From the NCBI RefSeq assembly GCF_965219715.1, contig NZ_OZ244785.1, positions 496,001 through 560,000 on the forward strand: a DNA stretch of 64,000 bases. Direction: 5' to 3'. Shown here piece after piece: positions 59,672-64,000 of the stretch. The position numbers and the translations under genes are program-made. Origin of the DNA: Bacterioplanoides sp965219715. GTDB taxonomy: Bacteria; Pseudomonadota; Gammaproteobacteria; Pseudomonadales; Oceanobacteraceae. Each line of letters opens with the position of its first letter. Position 1 is the stretch's first letter. Below the pieces are notes generated by a model, which saw only the letters and a program-made list of their open reading frames with translations, was not told the origin of the DNA and searched no databases.

Positions 59672-62600
59672 CCAACCAAGGGCTGATTGCACGTTGCCGT
59701 TGGGATACGTCTATCGACGACGAAGACTATAGCTTTGCCTTGCAGCAATTTCTCAGTCGCTGGACACAACCAGAATTTCAGAAAATGGTTACCCGGTGTG
59801 CTGAAGATATTCTTCCGGACAACCAGTGCTGGCGAATAGACTCTCTGCAACTGGACCTGGGAATGATCCGGTTTGACGATCTGAATACACAATTGCCAGA
59901 AAAAGTAGAAGAAGCGCTGCGGTCCGCTTTGAAAGAGCATGTAAGACTACATACTGGTTTTGCTGCTACCCCTGAAATTGCTCAGCAGGAACGCTTAATC
60001 TCTCAAGATCGCTTCGAGCAGTCTGAACTTACGTCAGATGATTCGCGCTCTGACGAAAAGAACGCAGTGAATTGGTTTATTGAGCGAGGTACGGCCCCCT
60101 GGTGGTACCGAAGCAGTGACAGTATTCGCGATGCATTAAACAAGCAGTTGGATAGTGATCCTGCTTTTATCCGGACTATTGTGGGAAAAATACAGGGGCG
60201 GGGAACGTTACGCAGGCGGGTTTTATGGCAATGTGGAGAAAACGGCAGCCAGCATATCGTCCGCCATCTTGGTTCACATTACTATGAGGCAATAGAAAGT
60301 CAGATTAATCTGTTAAGTTCACTGAACAAAAAGTACAGGATCCTTTCAACAGATATAGCCAGGCTCAATGAATATTTGTGGCAACGTGCTGCAGAATTCC
60401 TGTTGATTAACAGGGCGACAACATTGAGTCTTCACTTCCTTAATCAATATCTGTTAATCAGTCTGTCGCAAAAGTTCGCTATGTATCATGACAATATGAT
60501 CGAGAAATTTTTAGAGTGCTGTGAAGGCTCTGAGCAACGGGATATTGTTTCGAATGGAATGCTGAATAATATTTCGTTGAATTCCTGGTTTAAGGCTGTG
60601 ACTCCGGAAGGCTCAACAGCTGTCACAACAGCGGCTGACGTTCTCATCAGAATGCTGGCTGATAAAAAAGCACGTGCTCATGTCCACTATGGGAATGGGA
60701 GATCTTCGCTGAAGAGAGAGTTGAGCTTGAATGAAGCTATCTTCGATTTGGCCGAAGAGGATTCAAAGACTTTAGTTCGAGTATTAAGGCGCTACGCGCG
60801 CGAGAAATCTGTCCGACGCCATTTAATACGCCAGTTCGACCGGCCCGAACGCATTAAAGTAATCTACCTGTTGGCACCTGATGATGGTGACTTTATATCT
60901 GCTCACACATTGAACACTGAGAAAAGTGTGAGTGAGAAAAAGAAAGAAGCTGATATTGTTTGGGATATTGTTTTCGCCTACCTTCTTAATGATAGCGGTA
61001 CCCAGTTTAACCGACTTCAGTTTATAAAGCATACGTTGTCCGATATCAGTCATGAACAGGGAATTTCATATTCGTATTTGCTTTCAATGTTGCTGGAATT
61101 CATACGCAAGGATTCTACTCTTCATAAAAAAAGTGAACTAATTCGAATTTTGTTGAGGTTACAGAAAGAAGAGAAACCGAAGCAGGCTGATTCCTCCAGA
61201 TCACTAGCTCTGGGATATGACTCACTTATAGAACACTTTCTTGATCACGGCAGCTGGCCAATCTCTGCAAAAGAGGGGGATGCTGATAAGGAATACCCTG
61301 TACTCGCCTTTGTAAAGAAGAAGCCTGAAATCGTAATCAGGCTGATACAACAAAAGATAGCCTCGTTGTCTGAAAAGAGGCAAGAGGCATTGTTCGTCAA
61401 CTTCGTAGAAATGTTAGGGGTAAAAGAGTCTCAGATTTGTCTGAAAAAGCAGATTAAGAATCAATGCTCTGAGCTGAATGAATTGATTCACTTGTTCCCT
61501 GATTGGCAGAAAAAATCAGGATTAAGTGGTTTTAATCGCACTGATTTTACAATGATCGCCTATCAGATGGCCTTTTCCATTATTTGCCAATCAAGGGGGC
61601 GATCACGCCAGGAAATCATAAAAACCTGGCTTGAAGGGGTCGCAATATCCAGTGGCCTGTCATATCAGGCAGTTATTCGGGATATAAATTCAGAGTCATT
61701 GCTCCGCCTGTCATCTTTATCCAGGCCCGTAAAAGCCATTCTGAAGGACTTGATGAGAGAATCAGAGGCTCAGGTTGATAATCAATATTTCCCAAGGGTC
61801 ATTAATCGAAGAACTGGAATTAAAAGAAGTCATTTCAAAAGAAATGAATCCAGAATTGATACGATAGATCTTAGTAAGGTTGGCGAATTTTCTCTATCGG
61901 AAAAGTCAGAGGTTGTACGGGGAGTTATTGATGGTACGGATTCGTTTGGAAGCAGTGCTCATGGTGTGTCAAAAGATTGTGATGTATTAAATCGGATTTT
62001 TCGCAGTGTATCACAACAGGAATGGGATCGTATTTTGAAGAGCATACTGATTGCTAATCTGGATCAGTATATACCTCAACTTATCCGGTTGAAAAATTGC
62101 ACCTCTATCCAGAATCGGTTAACGGTATTTAGTGGCGGAATTTCTGCTGAATATCTGCCTCTTCGCAGGGAAATATACGATGAACTAAGGGCTGTGAAGA
62201 GTAATATTTCGTCAGTCGATTACCGTCAGGTCGACGATATACTTGTTGGAAAATTAATCCGGTTACGCCTCTCTTCACAAACTTCATTTTCAGCTCAAAG
62301 GATTAAAGAGCAAGTATTAAATAAATGCATGCTGGGTTTAGGAATAACCCCGCCTGGCTCGAAAAGTATTTATCCGGATACTATCTCTCAAGATGAAAAA
62401 TATTTAGAAGAACCGCAGTCATATGTATATCCAGAGTCAAAAGTCCAGACTGATCTTATTACGGAATGGATTGTTTCCGGTCGCCCGGATGTTGCTGATA
62501 TAAAGAGTAAACTTCAAAGCATACTGACAAATAATCCGGATACATTCGTTAAACTGATATCTGATACGAATAAGCCGCAAACATCAATCTGGCGTATTTG

Positions 62601-63525
62601 TGCGCATATTGATCTCAAGCAATTGATTAAAGTGCTACGAAGACGGAAAAGTCATTGGTCCTCTGTATTGCAATTTCTGACAGAACAGATCCTGAATACG
62701 ATCAATACAGAAATAAATCAATCTGATGCTCGGGTACTACAGCAGAGTCTTACTGTTGTTCTGGTTGAAAACTGGTTGCATGAGTTCAACGGAGTGCAGG
62801 TTTCGGAAGAAAGAATTTTGTCAGATATCAAATCTTGTCTGAAAGAGTCACTCTCAGGAATAAGCTCAAACCATAGTGTTATTCGTGAACTTATATCTGA
62901 TATGGGGAATAACCAACTTCGACGCTCTGTTGAAATCGATCTTTTAGATATTGAATTAACTCACACCGATCCCCCGACGGTGTCGCCATCTTCCATGCAA
63001 ATCAGTGAAAACGAAGTCATAGAAGTGTCCAATGCCGGAATAGTGCTGTTACAGAGTTATCTGGTTATGTATCTGAAACGATTGGGATTGGTGTCCGGTG
63101 ATGACAGTGCTGTATTTATCGACTGGAGTAGCCAGGCGAAGGCCATTCATTGTTTACAATATTTAGTGACGGGCGCGACAGATACTGAAGAACATCACCT
63201 GTTATTAAATAAAGTACTCTGTGGCATGCCATTTCAGGAAGCTATCCCCAGAGCCGTTGACTTATCAGAAGATGAAAAATCTCTGGCAGACGGGTTGCTT
63301 GGAGCGATGATGGAGTACTGGCCTGAGTCTGGCTGCAACTCAGCTGATGGATTTCGTGGTAGCTGGTTGGTCCGGGATGGCGTTCTGAAAGAGCTTGAAG
63401 ATAATTGGGAGTTGACCATTACAAAAAGAGGGTACGACATTCTTCTTAAAAGCTCTCCATTTTCCAGTTCTGTTATCCGGTATCCATGGATGAACAAACC
63501 AATTTATGTCAATTGGCATGTGTAA
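59668..63525 (+). CDS. Contractile injection system tape-measure protein
   Basis: A 1285-residue protein of the CIS_TMP family (Afp14 role). The N-terminus (ARCRWDTSIDDEDYSFALQQFLSRWTQPEFQKM, then WRIDSLQLDLGMIRFDDLNTQLPEKVEEALRSALKEH) is the family signature. The remainder is helical with repeated ERG/FLxxGSWP-type segments (NWFIERGTAPWW, EHFLDHGSWP, EWIVSGRP), each probably opening a helical repeat. The C-terminus (VQYLVTGATDT-like region to SSVIRYPWMNKPIYVNWHV) is conserved. The tape-measure protein sets the tube length, so a protein this long predicts a long particle. Confidence 0.92.
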   Translation: MTNQGLIARCRWDTSIDDEDYSFALQQFLSRWTQPEFQKMVTRCAEDILPDNQCWRIDSLQLDLGMIRFDDLNTQLPEKVEEALRSALKEHVRLHTGFAATPEIAQQERLISQDRFEQSELTSDDSRSDEKNAVNWFIERGTAPWWYRSSDSIRDALNKQLDSDPAFIRTIVGKIQGRGTLRRRVLWQCGENGSQHIVRHLGSHYYEAIESQINLLSSLNKKYRILSTDIARLNEYLWQRAAEFLLINRATTLSLHFLNQYLLISLSQKFAMYHDNMIEKFLECCEGSEQRDIVSNGMLNNISLNSWFKAVTPEGSTAVTTAADVLIRMLADKKARAHVHYGNGRSSLKRELSLNEAIFDLAEEDSKTLVRVLRRYAREKSVRRHLIRQFDRPERIKVIYLLAPDDGDFISAHTLNTEKSVSEKKKEADIVWDIVFAYLLNDSGTQFNRLQFIKHTLSDISHEQGISYSYLLSMLLEFIRKDSTLHKKSELIRILLRLQKEEKPKQADSSRSLALGYDSLIEHFLDHGSWPISAKEGDADKEYPVLAFVKKKPEIVIRLIQQKIASLSEKRQEALFVNFVEMLGVKESQICLKKQIKNQCSELNELIHLFPDWQKKSGLSGFNRTDFTMIAYQMAFSIICQSRGRSRQEIIKTWLEGVAISSGLSYQAVIRDINSESLLRLSSLSRPVKAILKDLMRESEAQVDNQYFPRVINRRTGIKRSHFKRNESRIDTIDLSKVGEFSLSEKSEVVRGVIDGTDSFGSSAHGVSKDCDVLNRIFRSVSQQEWDRILKSILIANLDQYIPQLIRLKNCTSIQNRLTVFSGGISAEYLPLRREIYDELRAVKSNISSVDYRQVDDILVGKLIRLRLSSQTSFSAQRIKEQVLNKCMLGLGITPPGSKSIYPDTISQDEKYLEEPQSYVYPESKVQTDLITEWIVSGRPDVADIKSKLQSILTNNPDTFVKLISDTNKPQTSIWRICAHIDLKQLIKVLRRRKSHWSSVLQFLTEQILNTINTEINQSDARVLQQSLTVVLVENWLHEFNGVQVSEERILSDIKSCLKESLSGISSNHSVIRELISDMGNNQLRRSVEIDLLDIELTHTDPPTVSPSSMQISENEVIEVSNAGIVLLQSYLVMYLKRLGLVSGDDSAVFIDWSSQAKAIHCLQYLVTGATDTEEHHLLLNKVLCGMPFQEAIPRAVDLSEDEKSLADGLLGAMMEYWPESGCNSADGFRGSWLVRDGVLKELEDNWELTITKRGYDILLKSSPFSSSVIRYPWMNKPIYVNWHV

Positions 63526-63601
63526 TTGAGAATGCTGTCTATACTGCATTTTCTACATTGAAATAATTTTTAAATTATTAAAAATCAAGGAAGGTTTTGT
63601 G

Positions 63602-64000
63602 ATGAATACTTATCAGGAAAAGTTATTTGAAACAACAAATAGCCTGTTAAAAGGATTAAAAGCAGAGCAGGCTAAGAGAATTTCTCAGGAAAACTGCGAT
63701 TCTTTATCTCTTTATTTCGCTCAGGGGGCGCTAAGGTCTGCGGCCGATAAACTGGATGAAACCGTATCAGAATTCCAGGCAGTTCAAATAATGAATGATC
63801 AGGTTGTCGCCTGTAACAGCCAGTCGGATTGCCTGATTAATACTGCAGCCCTGACCGATAAAAGCACAAAAAAATCAGCGGTGTTAACCCAGAAGTCGGC
63901 AGAAGATATTCAGTTGGCTTCTAATGCCATTTCCCATCTTTCTGCCGATATCGGTAGTGCTTTAAATATCGTATTCGCTGCAGATTACGGAACTGATATA
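63602..64000 (+). CDS. Helical protein downstream of the tape-measure gene, 3' end outside window
   Basis: An open frame from the ATG at 63602 to the window edge, 133 residues so far. It has no signal peptide or membrane segment. It is almost fully helical, with coiled-coil-like heptads (ETTNSLLKGLKAEQAKRI, ALRSAADKLDETVSEFQAVQ) and three Cys. The last part reads AISHLSADIGSALNIVFAADYGTDI. AAGGAAGG lies 10 nt upstream. It belongs to the operon by spacing (76 nt) and strand. It could be a structural, chaperone or cargo protein; the C-terminus would be needed. Confidence 0.75.
   Translation, partial: MNTYQEKLFETTNSLLKGLKAEQAKRISQENCDSLSLYFAQGALRSAADKLDETVSEFQAVQIMNDQVVACNSQSDCLINTAALTDKSTKKSAVLTQKSAEDIQLASNAISHLSADIGSALNIVFAADYGTDI

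Larger units (their letters stand above)
39757..64000. mobile_element. Putative genomic island downstream of tRNA-Ser, right end outside the window
   Basis: From the 3' end of tRNA-Ser onward the DNA is more AT-rich than the left part, and core genes give way to accessory ones: Gp2/YagK-like protein, AlpA, XRE regulator, DUF932 protein and a contractile injection system. No integrase or transposase is visible and no second copy of the tRNA 3' end occurs in the window. The island extent, and whether the injection locus belongs to the same acquisition, are inference. Confidence 0.45.

Noticed and set aside
45870..64000. Reading the injection locus as a contractile prophage
   Set aside because: No capsid, portal, terminase, lysis or integrase gene, while DUF4255, DUF5908, Afp12-like and CIS tape-measure genes are specific to extracellular injection systems.
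45870..64000. Reading the locus as a type VI secretion system
   Set aside because: One sheath gene of the phage type instead of TssB/TssC, and no TssJ, TssL, TssM or TssK.
39757..64000. A right-hand attachment repeat matching the tRNA-Ser 3' end
   Set aside because: I looked for further copies of GGTTCGAATCCCTCCC-like sequence and saw none before the window edge.

Overview
The window looks like chromosome from a marine, Oceanospirillales-type gammaproteobacterium. I cannot name the genus. The housekeeping genes are gammaproteobacterial, and two blocks resemble Pseudomonas gene order as I remember it: alaA-msrB-gpx-ospR, and a PA2817-like gene beside a two-gene ABC exporter followed by queF. 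No database search was possible, so all family calls rest on motifs, domain order, length and gene neighbourhood.

Layout. 1-1.5 kb: a three-gene minus-strand unit of a Fic-fold protein that lacks the catalytic histidine, an MntA-type nucleotidyltransferase antitoxin and a HepT toxin cut by the window edge. 1.6-9.6 kb: core genes (valS, a disordered holC-linked protein, holC, a TetR regulator, rlmA, dapE, and hpt on the other strand). 9.6-11.8 kb: a PepSY membrane-protein operon behind a probable Fur box. 12.0-17.9 kb: a complete RND tripartite efflux operon. 18-20 kb: a CPXCG protein, a MOSC protein, a heptanucleotide tandem repeat and an isolated N-terminal fragment of MetE. 20-25.4 kb: a chemoreceptor, a SulP transporter and pdxB. 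25.5-29.3 kb: a ferric-iron ABC transporter (fbpABC-like) with a near-palindromic Fur box. 29.4-32.7 kb: alaA, then the peroxide-stress genes msrB, gpx and an OspR/OhrR-like regulator. 33.6-34.3 kb: three tandem tRNA-Glu/tRNA-Gly pairs. 34.4-39.6 kb: an ABC exporter, queF, a class III adenylate cyclase and a small nitroreductase.

At a tRNA-Ser(GGA) gene (39.67-39.76 kb) the character changes. What follows is more AT-rich and is made of accessory genes: an RHH-tailed unknown protein, an inovirus Gp2/YagK-like protein, AlpA, an XRE regulator, a lipoprotein, a DUF932 protein, and a zinc ribbon interrupted by a glycine zipper. No recombinase is visible, and the other end of the island lies outside the window.

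From 45.9 kb to the right edge a long co-directional operon encodes a contractile injection system of the extracellular (Afp/PVC/AlgoCIS-like) type. In order it holds a DUF4255 terminator protein, an unknown protein, one sheath, two tube proteins, a DUF5908 small protein, a LysM protein, a VgrG-like spike, PAAR, gp25, two very large baseplate proteins, a 1285-residue tape-measure protein and the start of an unknown protein. Genes are packed with 4-8 nt overlaps, as expected for stoichiometric assembly. The AAA+ ATPase, tail fibre and cargo genes usual for such loci are not in view and would be expected to the right. This locus, the His-less Fic/MntA/HepT operon and the regulatory repeats in front of the injection system are the parts most worth following up.
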